NCBI RefSeq assembly: GCF_006704125.1
Contig: NZ_VIGH01000003.1
Span: 186,001 to 250,000, forward strand
DNA length: 64,000 bases
Direction of reading: 5' to 3'
DNA from: Rhodococcus spelaei
GTDB taxonomy: Bacteria > Actinomycetota > Actinomycetes > Mycobacteriales > Mycobacteriaceae
Of this stretch, positions 9,502 through 18,777 are shown one piece after another. The position numbers were made by a program, and so were the translations under genes. How positions within the stretch are numbered: position 1 is the stretch's first letter; every line of letters begins with the position of its first letter. The notes beneath the pieces are model-generated. The model worked only from the letters and a program-made list of their open reading frames with translations, was not told the DNA's origin and searched no databases.

Positions 9502-12500
9502 ATGACCGTATCCGCCGACCGATTCGACGCGGCGTGGACGGCGAGCCTGCCCACCGGGCTCGCCGCACACCTGTCGGAGGTCGCCGCCGCCTACTTCCGG
9601 AACACCGATTTCGCGTGGACCGGTGGTGCCATCACCGACGTCGCGACGGCCGCGTTCGGCGAGCACCTGACCTTCGCTCTGCACAGGCCGGCCGAGCATT
9701 CGGTGTCGCGTGTGTGCGTGCCGACGGTCGGGGCCCCTGCGGTGCAGGTGGTCACCGACGACATGCCGATGCTCGTGGAATCGGTGACCGCGATGCTGTC
9801 CCGGCTCGGTGTCACCGTCGTCGAGATCGTGCACCCGGTGCTGCGCGTGCAGCGCGACGACGGCGGTGACCTGGTCGACGTCCTGGTCGACGGCGGCCAG
9901 CACGAGCGGTCGACGCGGTCGGAGTCGTGGATGCACCTGCAACTGCATCCGGCGACCGACCCCGCGCAGTTCGACACGATCGCCGGCGCCGTGCAGGACG
10001 TGCTCGCCGATGTGCGACATGTCATCTCGGACACCGAGGCGATGCGCTACACCCAGGCCTCGCTCGCCGAACAACTCGAGGAGCTCGCCGATCGGGGTGA
10101 CAGCGGCTACCCCGAGCGGGAGATGCGGGAGTGCGCTGCGTTGCTGCGCTGGCTCGCCGCCGGCAACTTCGCGTTGCTCGGGTATCGCCGCTACGAGTTC
10201 GGGGACCCGGGGGTGCACGGCACCCCCGCCGCGCACATCGTCGCGGACAGTGGTCTCGGGGTGCTCGGGGCGAAGACCCGGACCGATCATCGAATTGACC
10301 TTCCGGCACCGGAATTCGGCACCGACAGGCCGTTGCTCACCTTCGCGCAGGGGCCGATGCCCGCCACCGTGCACCGTTCGGTGTACCCCTCGTTCGTGGC
10401 CGTCACCGAGGTGGGTCACGACGGCCGGATCACCGGAGAACACCGCTTTCTCGGGGTGTTCACGGTGACCGCCCTGCACGAGAACGTCCTCGACATCCCG
10501 GTGATCTCCGGGCGGGCGCGGGCGGTCATCGAGCGCGCAGGGTTCGAGCTGCACTCGTTCTCCGGGCAGGCGATGCTGGAGGTGATCCAGTCATTCCCGC
10601 GCACGGAACTGTTCTCCATCGACGCGGACGCCCTGTTCGAGACGGTCACCGCGGTCCTGGCCATCGGTGTGCGCAGGCAGGCTCGGCTGTTCCTGCGCCA
10701 CGACCACGCGGGACACTTCGTCTCCGCACTGGTGTATCTCCCACGGGACCGGTACAACACCAGGGCGCGCCTGGCGATGCAGGCCATCCTGCTGCGCGAG
10801 CTCGGCGGCGGGACACTCGAGTACGGCGCCAGGGTCACCGAATCCGACCTTGCCATGGTGCATTTCACGATCCGAAATCCGGCCGACGGTGATGCCGCCA
10901 TCATCGACACCTCGTCCGCGAATCGGGACCGGATCGAGTCGCTGCTCGCGGCGGCCAGTCGGTCCTGGGACGACGACCTGACGGACGTGGCAGCGGCCGA
11001 ACCGCTGGTGAGCACGCTGACCGCGCAGCGGTACGCCGCCGCGTTCCCGGAGAGCTACAAGGAGGACTTCGGCGCGGCTCGCGCCGTTCGCGACATCGCC
11101 CGGCTCGAGGTCCTCGGCGCCGACGAGATCGACCTCGAGTTGTACCGCTGGCGCAATGCACCGCCCGGGGAGTGGCGCTTCACCCTGTACATCTGCGGGG
11201 AGGGGGTCTCACTCAGTCAGGTGCTGCCGGTGCTGCAGAGCCTCGGCGTCGAGGTGATCGACGAACGGCCCTATTCCGTCTGCCGACCGGACGGGACCAC
11301 CTGCTGGATCTACGATTTCGGGTTGTCCGCAGCGCCCGAACTGATCGACGCCGCCGTCGAGGAGAACCTGGACCGCGAGATCGGCGAGGCCGAGGACATC
11401 GCGGAGTCGGAGGAGGCCCGTGCGCTGCACCGCCGTTTCACGGACGCCTTCACCGCGGTCTGGTTCGGCCGCTCCGAGCCCGACAAGTTCAACGAACTCG
11501 TGCTGCGCTCGCGGCTCGAATGGCGTCAGGCCGTGGTGCTGCGTGCGTACGCGAAGTACCTGCGCCAGGCCGGATTTCCTTACAGTCAGTTCCACATCGA
11601 GGGCGTGCTGCTCGAGCACGCCCACACCGCGCGGTTGCTGGTCGAGCTGTTCACTGCCATCTTCGACCCGGATGTGGCCTCTGCCGAACGGGCCGAGCAT
11701 CTGGTCGGGGAGTTGGGGGCGCAGATCAAGGAGATCATCAGCCTCGACGCGGACCGGATCCTGCGCGGAATGCTCTCGCTGGTCCTGGCGACGCTGCGTA
11801 CCAATGCCTACGTCACCGGCCCCGACGACGGCCATCGCGATGTCCTGGTGTTCAAACTCGATCCGGGGCAGATCGCCGAACTGCCCCGTCCGCGTCCGCG
11901 TTTCGAGGTCTTCGCCTACTCTCCTCGGGTCGAGGGCGTGCATCTGCGGTTCGGCGCGGTCGCCCGTGGCGGGCTGCGCTGGTCGGACCGCCGGGAGGAC
12001 TTCCGGACCGAGGTCCTCGGCCTGGTGAAGGCGCAGGCGGTGAAGAACGCCGTGATCGTCCCGGTCGGGGCCAAGGGCGGATTCGTCGTCAAGCGCCCAC
12101 CGCAACCGACCGGTGACCCGGCGGCGGACCGGCAGGCCGCGCTCGCCGAGGGTCAGGCGTGCTACCGGCTGTTCATCTCCGGACTGCTCGACGTCACCGA
12201 CAACGTCGATCCCGGCACCGGGGCAGTGCTGCCGCCGGAGCGGGTGATCCGCCGGGACGGCGACGACACGTACCTGGTCGTCGCGGCGGACAAGGGCACC
12301 GCGTCCTTCTCCGACCTCGCGAACGAGGTTGCCGCGCAGTACCGTTACTGGCTCGGTGACGCGTTCGCCTCCGGCGGCTCCATCGGCTACGACCACAAGG
12401 CGATGGGCATCACCGCCAAGGGAGCCTGGGAGTCGGTCAAGCGGCACTTCCGGGAGATGGGCCTCGATCCCTCGGCCGACGACTTCACCGTGGTCGGGGT

Positions 12501-14409
12501 CGGCGACATGAGCGGCGACGTGTTCGGCAACGGCATGCTGCTGAGCCCGCACATCCGACTGGTCGCCGCCTTCGACCACCGGCACGTCTTCCTGGACCCG
12601 AATCCGGTTGCGGGACGGTCGTTCGCGGAGCGTGAGCGCCTGTTCCGGCTGCCCCGTTCGTCGTGGGCGGACTACGACCGTTCGCTGATCAGTGCGGGCG
12701 GCGGAGTGTGGGAGCGGTCGGTGAAGTCGGTTCCGATCGCCGCGCAGGCCCGGTCTGCGCTGGGCCTCGACGAGTCCGTGACCGAACTGTCCCCGCCCGA
12801 ACTCGTCCGCGCCATCCTGCGAGCGCCCGTGGACCTGCTGTGGAACGGCGGCATCGGCACCTACGTCAAGGCGAGCAGCGAATCGCAGGCGGACGTCGGC
12901 GACAAGTCGAACGACACCGTCCGGGTGAACGGCAACGAGGTGCGCGCCAAGGTGATCGGTGAGGGCGGGAACCTCGGTGTGACGTCCCGCGGGCGGGTCG
13001 AGTACGACCTGTCCGGTGGCCGGATCAACACCGACGCGATGGACAACTCGGCGGGTGTCGACTGCTCCGACCACGAGGTCAACATCAAGATCCTTCTCGA
13101 CACCGCCGTCAGCGCAGGCGAACTCGCGCGCCCGGATCGCAATGAGCTGCTCGCGTCGATGACGGACGAGGTCTCGCGACTGGTGCTGCGTGACAACATC
13201 GACCAGAACAATCTGATGGGCACCTCGCGCGCCGATGCCGTCGGGATGCTGGGCGTTCACGCCCGGCAGCTGGCGGACCTCGAGCGCACCAGGGGACTGG
13301 ACCGCGAGCTCGACGTGCTGCCCACTCCCGCGGAGATCGAGCTGCGCAGGGAGGAGGGCCGGGGCCTCACGTCGCCGGAGATCGCGACGCTGCTCGCGCA
13401 CGTCAAGCTCGCGCTCAAGGACGACCTGCTGGCCAGCGAGCTGCCCGACAGCGACACGTACGCGACCCGGTTGCCCCGCTACTTCCCGCGGCCGCTGCGC
13501 GAGCGGTTCGCACCGCAGATCCGAACGCACCGGCTGCGCAGGCAGATCGTGGCGACCATGCTCGTCAACGAGGCGATCGACTTCGGCGGTATCAGCTACG
13601 CGTACCGGCTGGCCGAGGAGACGGGAGCCGGCAGCACCGACTCGATTCGGGCGTTCACCGCCGCGACCGAGATCTTCGACCTGCGTTCGGTCTGGTCCGA
13701 GATCCGCGAGGCGCCGGTGGCCGCGTCGGTCGCGGACGAGTTGGTGCTCGAATCGCGGCGGATGTTGGACCGGGCGTCGCGCTGGCTGCTCTCGAACCGG
13801 CCGCAACCGATCGCGGTGGGCGCCGAGATCAACCGGTACGCGGCCCGCGTCCGTACGCTGATGCCGCAGGTTCAGGGGTGGCTGCGTGGCCACCACCTGA
13901 CCGAGATCGACCGCCGGATGGCGCCGGTTCTCGAGCGCGGCTGTCCGCGCGAACTGGCACGCCGGGTCTACGGGATGCTCGATGCGTTCCCGGCGCTCGA
14001 CATCATCGACATCGCCGACATCGCCGAGCGCGACCATGACGAGGTCGGCACGCTGTACTACGCGCTCGACGAGCACCTCGGCATCGACGAGTTCCTCACC
14101 GCGATCTCGGGTCTCGAACGCGGCGACCGATGGCACTCGCTGGCGCGGCTGGCCCTGCGCGACGACCTGTACGGCTCGTTGCGGTCGTTGACCACGGATG
14201 TGCTCGTAGCCGGTGAACCGTACGAGAGCGCCGAGGAGAAGATCGAGGACTGGGAGTCGACGAACTCGTCGCGGCTCGCGAGGGCGCGGGCAGCGCTCGG
14301 TGAGATCGTGGAGTCTGGGACCCTTGACCTCGCGACGCTCTCGGTGGCGGCGCGGCAGGTACGGAGCATGGTGCGCGGAGCGGGCACCCGATCGGAGGGT
14401 ATGCGGTGA
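9502..14409 (+). CDS. gdh: NAD-specific glutamate dehydrogenase, large (about 180 kDa) type
   Basis: About 1635 residues, the length of the bacterial GDH-180 class. The long N-terminal regulatory region contains ACT-like segments. The catalytic core near residues 790-1100 includes ARGGLRWSDRREDFRTE, VIVPVGAKGGFVVK, VVAADKGTASFSD and GVGDMSGDVFGNGML (Rossmann NAD region). The enzyme interconverts glutamate and 2-oxoglutarate plus ammonia with NAD; in mycobacteria the orthologue Rv2476c is inhibited by the FHA protein GarA. ATG 9502 with AGGGGG 11 nt upstream is chosen; GTG 9490 is possible. TAGGCT at 9454-9459 may be the -10. Its stop overlaps the next gene by GTGA. Confidence 0.95.
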   Translation: MTVSADRFDAAWTASLPTGLAAHLSEVAAAYFRNTDFAWTGGAITDVATAAFGEHLTFALHRPAEHSVSRVCVPTVGAPAVQVVTDDMPMLVESVTAMLSRLGVTVVEIVHPVLRVQRDDGGDLVDVLVDGGQHERSTRSESWMHLQLHPATDPAQFDTIAGAVQDVLADVRHVISDTEAMRYTQASLAEQLEELADRGDSGYPEREMRECAALLRWLAAGNFALLGYRRYEFGDPGVHGTPAAHIVADSGLGVLGAKTRTDHRIDLPAPEFGTDRPLLTFAQGPMPATVHRSVYPSFVAVTEVGHDGRITGEHRFLGVFTVTALHENVLDIPVISGRARAVIERAGFELHSFSGQAMLEVIQSFPRTELFSIDADALFETVTAVLAIGVRRQARLFLRHDHAGHFVSALVYLPRDRYNTRARLAMQAILLRELGGGTLEYGARVTESDLAMVHFTIRNPADGDAAIIDTSSANRDRIESLLAAASRSWDDDLTDVAAAEPLVSTLTAQRYAAAFPESYKEDFGAARAVRDIARLEVLGADEIDLELYRWRNAPPGEWRFTLYICGEGVSLSQVLPVLQSLGVEVIDERPYSVCRPDGTTCWIYDFGLSAAPELIDAAVEENLDREIGEAEDIAESEEARALHRRFTDAFTAVWFGRSEPDKFNELVLRSRLEWRQAVVLRAYAKYLRQAGFPYSQFHIEGVLLEHAHTARLLVELFTAIFDPDVASAERAEHLVGELGAQIKEIISLDADRILRGMLSLVLATLRTNAYVTGPDDGHRDVLVFKLDPGQIAELPRPRPRFEVFAYSPRVEGVHLRFGAVARGGLRWSDRREDFRTEVLGLVKAQAVKNAVIVPVGAKGGFVVKRPPQPTGDPAADRQAALAEGQACYRLFISGLLDVTDNVDPGTGAVLPPERVIRRDGDDTYLVVAADKGTASFSDLANEVAAQYRYWLGDAFASGGSIGYDHKAMGITAKGAWESVKRHFREMGLDPSADDFTVVGVGDMSGDVFGNGMLLSPHIRLVAAFDHRHVFLDPNPVAGRSFAERERLFRLPRSSWADYDRSLISAGGGVWERSVKSVPIAAQARSALGLDESVTELSPPELVRAILRAPVDLLWNGGIGTYVKASSESQADVGDKSNDTVRVNGNEVRAKVIGEGGNLGVTSRGRVEYDLSGGRINTDAMDNSAGVDCSDHEVNIKILLDTAVSAGELARPDRNELLASMTDEVSRLVLRDNIDQNNLMGTSRADAVGMLGVHARQLADLERTRGLDRELDVLPTPAEIELRREEGRGLTSPEIATLLAHVKLALKDDLLASELPDSDTYATRLPRYFPRPLRERFAPQIRTHRLRRQIVATMLVNEAIDFGGISYAYRLAEETGAGSTDSIRAFTAATEIFDLRSVWSEIREAPVAASVADELVLESRRMLDRASRWLLSNRPQPIAVGAEINRYAARVRTLMPQVQGWLRGHHLTEIDRRMAPVLERGCPRELARRVYGMLDAFPALDIIDIADIAERDHDEVGTLYYALDEHLGIDEFLTAISGLERGDRWHSLARLALRDDLYGSLRSLTTDVLVAGEPYESAEEKIEDWESTNSSRLARARAALGEIVESGTLDLATLSVAARQVRSMVRGAGTRSEGMR

Positions 14410-14855
14410 AGGTCGAAGCGGTGGAGGCCACGGAGGCGGCGGTGGGGTTCCACACCAAGGTCGGGGTGCGCTGGTCGGACATGGACGTCTTCCAGCACAT
14501 CAACCACGCCAGGATGGTGACGCTGCTCGAGGAGGCGCGGATTCCGTGGCTGTTCGAGGACGACCGCCCGACCGTGTCGCTACGCAATGGCGCGGTCATT
14601 GCGGACCTGCACGTGCGCTACCGCGGTCAGTTGCGCCACGACGACGGGCCCCTCGACGTGCTGATGTGGATCGAGGCTGTGCGTGCGGTGGACTTCACCA
14701 TCGGATACGAGGTGCGGGCCGGTGGGGCCGACCCGGAATCCGCGCCCGCCATCGTCGCGTCCACGCAGATCGCCGCGTTCGACATCGACACCCAGCGGCT
14801 GCGCCGACTCACCGCCCCCGAACGCGAGTACCTGGAGAGCTGGAAGCGTGGGTGA
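14406..14855 (+). CDS. Hotdog-fold acyl-CoA thioesterase (Rv2475c-like)
   Basis: 149 residues; the GTG start overlaps the gdh stop in GTGA, implying coupled translation. The hotdog active-site pattern is VRWSDMDVFQHINHARM, followed by a conventional alpha/beta hotdog core with AVIADLHVRYRGQLRH. Rv2475c holds the same position next to gdh in mycobacteria. The physiological acyl-CoA is unknown, and why gdh keeps a thioesterase partner is unexplained. Confidence 0.88.
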   Translation: MKVEAVEATEAAVGFHTKVGVRWSDMDVFQHINHARMVTLLEEARIPWLFEDDRPTVSLRNGAVIADLHVRYRGQLRHDDGPLDVLMWIEAVRAVDFTIGYEVRAGGADPESAPAIVASTQIAAFDIDTQRLRRLTAPEREYLESWKRG

Positions 14856-15501
14856 CCGGGTACTGACGGCGGACCGGGGGGAACGGGAGAATCTCGCGGC
14901 CTTCCTGGCACGGGCCGTTCGTCTCGACGAGGCCGCGGTGGTGCGGCTGCGCCAACGCGACGACACACATCTGGTGGCATGGGCGGCAACGGGATTCGAG
15001 GCGCTCGCCGCGCGGGTGGTGGCGGGCCTGATCCGGCCGCAGGACACCGTGGTCGCGGCCGACGGGCTGCTGGGGGCGTTGCACGCCGGCGACGAAGTGG
15101 ACCCCGGCTACGCGATGGACTCGGCCTGGCGGGGCGCGCTGCCTCCGGACGAGGGCTACGTGCACGTCGACGACGTGCCCGCCGCGGCGCTGATCGAGCT
15201 GGCCAGGCAGGGTGCCGAGGTCGCCGCCGAGCACGGCGGGCCGAAGGGCCCACCCGCCTCGCTGCTCGCGCAGGAGGTACTCGCGGTGGACGGCGGCGGC
15301 GAGCACGTCGTGGTCAGCATGCGGACCGTGTTCGCCCTCGCCGCAATGGGATTCGTCCCCGGTGCGGATACCGAGACGGCGGCCGTGGATCCGGCCGAGC
15401 TCGTGCGGGTGCGTGCGAGCCGGACCTGGCTGCGGCTCGACGCGCGCTACGGCTCCGTCTTCGCCCGGCGTGGGGGCGAGATCCCGATCTCGGTGCTCTG
15501 A
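14848..15501 (+). CDS. Conserved protein of unknown function (Rv2474c-like)
   Basis: 217 residues starting at GTG 14848, 8 bp inside the preceding thioesterase gene, so probably the last gene of the gdh operon. It has no signal peptide, membrane segment or recognised catalytic motif. The sequence is Ala/Asp/Glu-rich with DDVPAAALIELARQGAEVAAEHGGP in its middle and a compact C-terminal block (VFALAAMGFVPG, RVRASRTWLRLDARYGSVFARR). By position it corresponds to Rv2474c. Persistence of the gene next to gdh and the thioesterase suggests a shared role that cannot be named from sequence. Confidence 0.75.
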   Translation: MGDRVLTADRGERENLAAFLARAVRLDEAAVVRLRQRDDTHLVAWAATGFEALAARVVAGLIRPQDTVVAADGLLGALHAGDEVDPGYAMDSAWRGALPPDEGYVHVDDVPAAALIELARQGAEVAAEHGGPKGPPASLLAQEVLAVDGGGEHVVVSMRTVFALAAMGFVPGADTETAAVDPAELVRVRASRTWLRLDARYGSVFARRGGEIPISVL

Positions 15502-15526
15502 CGGACAGCGAGCTCTTACGGACGGC

Positions 15527-17158
15527 TCAGACCAGCCAGGCCGCGGCGTTCGGCGGCAGCGCCCCGTCCACCAGTGGTGCGCTGGAGAGCAGCACCTCGC
15601 CCGGCGGCAGCGGGATCGGCGCGTCGGTGGCGTTGAGCGCGCACGTCAGCCCGCCCCGGCGCCGGAAGGCCAGGCAGCCGGGCGGGCTTCCGTACCAGTC
15701 GATCTCGGTTCCCGAGAACTCCGGGCGGTGTGACCGCAGTTCGATCGCCGTCCGGTACAGCGACAGCGTCGACTCGAGGTCCTCGAGTTGCGCTTCGACG
15801 GTCAGCGGCGCCCAGTCAGGCGGCATCGGGAGCCAGGTGTCGGAGCCGGCGGTGAATCCGTACGGCGGCGCGGTGCCCTCCCACGGGATCGGTACCCGGC
15901 AGCCGTCGCGGCCGCGTTCGGTGTGCCCGGAGCGTTCCCACACCGGGTCCTGCAACGCGTCGTCGGGCAGATCGGTGTTCGGCAGGCCCAGTTCGGCGCC
16001 GTTGTAGATGAAGGTCGCGCCGGGCAGGGCAAGCTCGACCAGCGCCATGCCGCGGGCCCGGTCCAGGCCGACCCGACCACCGCCGTAGCGGGTCACCTCC
16101 CGCTCGACGTCGTGGTTCGACAGCGTCCACGTCGGGGTGCCGCCGACCGCCGCGACCGCCGCCATCGAGTGCTCGATCGCGGCCCGCACGGTCTCCGCCC
16201 CGAACTCGGCCTCCGCGAGCCGGAAGTTGAATCCCAGGTGCAGTTCGTCCGGCCGGATGTACTCGCCGAAGCGTTCGTTGTCGCGGACCCAGATCTCGCC
16301 GACCGACATGGTGCCCGGGTACTCGTTCATCACTGCGCGGATGCCGCGGTGGATCGCGTGCACCCCGGGGTTGTTGAATCGCGGATCGTCGTCGCCGCTG
16401 CCGAGCAGCTCAGTGTCGCTGTTGCGCATCAGTTCGTTGGTGTCCCAGTCGTGGTCCGGTAGGCCCTCGGGTTTGGCCATGCCGTGCGCGACGTCGATGC
16501 GGAAGCCGTCGATGCCCCGTTCGAGCCAGAACCGCAGCGTCCGCTCGAGGTCCTCGGCGACCTCCGGGTTGTCCCAGTTCAGGTCGGGCTGTTCGCGGGC
16601 GAAGATGTGCAGGTACCACTGGCCCGGGGTGCCGTCGGACTCGGTGACGCGGGTCCAGGCCGGTCCGCCGAAGATGGACGGCCAGTTGTTCGGAGGTACG
16701 GAGCCGTCCTCGCCGAGACCGTCCCGGAAGATGTATCGGGCTCGTTCGGGGCTGCCGGGCGCGGCGGCGAGCGCTGCCACGAACCACGGATGCCGCGAGC
16801 TCGTGTGGTTGGGGACCAGGTCCATCGTGACCTTGATCTTGCGGTCGTGTGCCTCCGCGATCAGGCCGTCCATCACCGCGAGGTCCCCGAAGAGGCGGTC
16901 GATGTCGCGCGGGTCCGAGACGTCGTACCCGTGGTCGGCCATCGGCGATCGCATCACCGGGCTGAGCCACAGTGCGTCCACCCCGAGCAGTTCGAGGTAG
17001 CCGAGGCGGTCGCGGACGCCGCCCAGATCGCCGACCCCGTCACCGTTCGAGTCGGAGAACGATCGTGGGTAGACCTGGTAGAACACGGCGTTCGTCCACC
17101 ACGGATCCGTGGCCTCCGGCCCGATCTCGGCAGTGCTCACAGCCCCGTCAGTGCTCAC
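15527..17158 (-). CDS. aglA: Alpha-glucosidase, GH13 family (AglA/Rv2471-like)
   Basis: About 543 residues with the GH13 (beta/alpha)8 signature set: VDALWLSPVMRSPMADHGYDV (region I context), MDLVPNHTS, nucleophile Asp in GFRIDVAHGM, acid/base Glu in VGEIWV, and TLSNHDVE with the transition-state Asp. It resembles oligo-1,6-glucosidase/alpha-glucosidase enzymes that release glucose from small alpha-glucosides; trehalulose- or trehalose-type activity cannot be excluded. No signal peptide, so cytoplasmic. GTG 17158 is chosen, with GTG 17140 as an alternative, and neither has a strong Shine-Dalgarno. The gene lies between the gdh operon (convergent) and glbO (same strand), as in M. tuberculosis. 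Confidence 0.88.
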   Translation of the reverse strand: MSTDGAVSTAEIGPEATDPWWTNAVFYQVYPRSFSDSNGDGVGDLGGVRDRLGYLELLGVDALWLSPVMRSPMADHGYDVSDPRDIDRLFGDLAVMDGLIAEAHDRKIKVTMDLVPNHTSSRHPWFVAALAAAPGSPERARYIFRDGLGEDGSVPPNNWPSIFGGPAWTRVTESDGTPGQWYLHIFAREQPDLNWDNPEVAEDLERTLRFWLERGIDGFRIDVAHGMAKPEGLPDHDWDTNELMRNSDTELLGSGDDDPRFNNPGVHAIHRGIRAVMNEYPGTMSVGEIWVRDNERFGEYIRPDELHLGFNFRLAEAEFGAETVRAAIEHSMAAVAAVGGTPTWTLSNHDVEREVTRYGGGRVGLDRARGMALVELALPGATFIYNGAELGLPNTDLPDDALQDPVWERSGHTERGRDGCRVPIPWEGTAPPYGFTAGSDTWLPMPPDWAPLTVEAQLEDLESTLSLYRTAIELRSHRPEFSGTEIDWYGSPPGCLAFRRRGGLTCALNATDAPIPLPPGEVLLSSAPLVDGALPPNAAAWLV

Positions 17159-17212
17159 AAGCTCACATAGTGCCAAACCCGGCCGACCATCACGACTCGT
17201 GGCGCGGGGCGG

Positions 17213-17608
17213 TCAGATCGGCGAGTTCACCATCGACGCGGCGGCCATGTCCATGTAGTCGGTCAGCGCGCGGCGGTGCTGCGCGTCGAGCGTCGACTCG
17301 TCGATCGAATCGATCGCGATGTGCATGCAGCGCAGCCAGGCGTCGCGCTCGAGGGGGCCGATCGTGAACGGCTGGTGCCGCAGCCGCAGTCGGGGGTGCC
17401 CGCGCTCGTCGGAGTAGGTGCGCGGTCCACCCCAGTACTGCTCGAGAAACAGTCGCATGCGGCGTTCGGCCGGACCGAGGTCCTCCTCGGGATACAGCGG
17501 CCGGACGATCTCGTCCTTCGCGACTTCCTCGTAGAACCGGGCGGTCAGGCGGCGGAACGTCTCGGCGCCGCCCACCGCGTCGTAAAAGCTCATCTCGGCA
17601 TCAGTCAT
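17213..17608 (-). CDS. glbO: Group II truncated haemoglobin (trHbO)
   Basis: 131 residues, the size of mycobacterial GlbO. Proximal haem ligand is His78 in [10 protein letters not shown]; Tyr at B10 (Tyr26), Tyr at CD1 (Tyr39, in PLYPEED) and Trp at G8 (Trp91) are the distal-pocket residues that define trHbO. The protein binds O2 very tightly and is linked to terminal-oxidase interaction and peroxide/NO chemistry. ATG 17608 gives the family N-terminus; an in-frame ATG at 17620 would add four residues. It lies 54 bp upstream of aglA on the same strand and divergent from the HNH gene. Confidence 0.93.
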   Translation of the reverse strand: MTDAEMSFYDAVGGAETFRRLTARFYEEVAKDEIVRPLYPEEDLGPAERRMRLFLEQYWGGPRTYSDERGHPRLRLRHQPFTIGPLERDAWLRCMHIAIDSIDESTLDAQHRRALTDYMDMAAASMVNSPI

Positions 17609-17785
17609 GGCGCCCACCATTGTGCCCGTCCCGGCGTGGGTGTGCCGCCGGGCCGGTCGGATCGCGTCTCCGCACCCGCGTCGTTGCCCGCCGTTCACCG
17701 AATGTCCTGCAGGTTTTGTGCCGAAATGGGCGTGCGTCGACGTCGCATCCGTGGTCCACTGGGTGGGGTCATTTCCGGAGGTGGC

Positions 17786-18445
17786 ATGAAGCACCGACAG
17801 AGCGCGCGAGCGCATCGACAACTCGAGCCCACTGGCCCGCGCGACACGCGTGGGGCGGGGGCTTCCACGCTGCAAGTGTTAGACGAGGGCCTGAGACCCT
17901 CGATCCCGGGTGAGGACGCGGTGCCTGCCTGGGTGAAACGCCGGGTGCTGCTTCTCAACGCCACCTTCGAGCCACTCACCGCACTTCCTGTCCGCCGGGC
18001 CGTTGTGCTGCTGGTCTGCGACAAGGCCGACGCCGTCCACGAGGACCCGCTCGGACAGGTGATCCATTCCGCCGGCTGCTCCGTGCAGGTGCCGTCGGTG
18101 ATCCGGCTGCGCAACTACGTACGGGTGCCGTACCGCGCCAGGATCCCGATGACCCGCGCCGCGCTGATGCACCGCGACCGCTTCCGCTGCGCCTACTGCG
18201 GCGACAAGGCCGAGACGATCGACCACGTGATCCCGCGCAGCCGCGGTGGCGGTCATTCCTGGGAGAACTGCGTCGCCTGCTGCGCGCCGTGCAACCACCG
18301 CAAGGCCGACAAACTGCTCAGCGAACTCGGCTGGACGCTGCGCGCCGCGCTGGTTCCGCCGAAGGGCCAGCACTGGCGCCTGCTCGCGGCCACCAAGGAC
18401 CTCGACCCGATCTGGTTGCGGTACCTCGGCGAGGGCGCGGCATAG
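17786..18445 (+). CDS. HNH endonuclease family protein (Rv2469c-like)
   Basis: 219 residues; ATG 17786 is preceded by GGAGGTGGC. The C-terminal HNH domain (about 135-185) shows [20 protein letters not shown] and [18 protein letters not shown]: the His-Asn-His core plus two CxxC pairs for a structural zinc. The N-terminal half ([20 protein letters not shown]) is the segment found in the widespread actinobacterial HNH proteins of unknown biological role. It is single copy, beside housekeeping genes and conserved in M. tuberculosis (Rv2469c), which argues for a repair or RNA role rather than a selfish nuclease; that is inference. Confidence 0.88.
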   Translation: MKHRQSARAHRQLEPTGPRDTRGAGASTLQVLDEGLRPSIPGEDAVPAWVKRRVLLLNATFEPLTALPVRRAVVLLVCDKADAVHEDPLGQVIHSAGCSVQVPSVIRLRNYVRVPYRARIPMTRAALMHRDRFRCAYCGDKAETIDHVIPRSRGGGHSWENCVACCAPCNHRKADKLLSELGWTLRAALVPPKGQHWRLLAATKDLDPIWLRYLGEGAA

Positions 18446-18503
18446 CGGGTGGTCCCTGCGGGCTTTTCGTGCGGGTCATGTCACCTTTGCCGGACGACTG
18501 GGC

Positions 18504-18509
18504 TACCGT
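18504..18509 (+). promoter_or_regulatory. -10 element of a probable leaderless ctaJ-like transcript
   Basis: TACCGT (TANNNT) ends 7 nt before the GTG start at 18517, and no purine-rich ribosome-binding site lies between. A leaderless message is the simplest interpretation. Confidence 0.4.
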
Positions 18510-18516
18510 TTGGCAG

Positions 18517-18777
18517 GTGAGCATTCTTGAGACAGTGCTGATCTTCGTCGGGATCCCCGTGGTCGCCACGGCGATCATCGCGGGACTGTGCTTCCTGGCC
18601 AAGCCGGTCGCGGGTTCGACGCCCGCGCACTACTCGCTCGACAAGGAATGGACCCACAAGCCCGTGCTGTGGTCCGCCGTCGACGAGGTCACCGTGGCGG
18701 GACACCATGGCGGACACAAGGCCATCGCGGCCGGTTCCGCAGATCTGATCGGAGGTTCGGCAAGTGGCAGGTGGTAA
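18517..18777 (+). CDS. ctaJ: Small membrane protein, probable aa3 oxidase accessory subunit CtaJ
   Basis: 86 residues with one N-terminal transmembrane helix (ETVLIFVGIPVVATAIIAGL), then a short polar tail containing PAHYSLDKEWTHKPVLW. This layout and the HYSL-x-WTH-PVLW motif match what I recall of CtaJ, a small accessory subunit of the actinobacterial III2IV2 supercomplex. GTG 18517 gives the expected VSILETVLIF start; an in-frame ATG 13 codons upstream exists, but the intervening residues do not look like this family. The next gene starts 14 bp before its stop. Identification from memory of the family, so moderate. Confidence 0.65.
   Translation: MSILETVLIFVGIPVVATAIIAGLCFLAKPVAGSTPAHYSLDKEWTHKPVLWSAVDEVTVAGHHGGHKAIAAGSADLIGGSASGRW

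Noticed and set aside
11209-14136. A very long open frame antisense to gdh (and similar ones antisense to ettA, pepN and valS)
   Set aside because: High-GC third-position bias opens long frames on the opposite strand. The translations are Arg/Gly/Val-Leu repeats without domains, ribosome-binding sites or promoters, whereas the sense frames carry complete family motifs.
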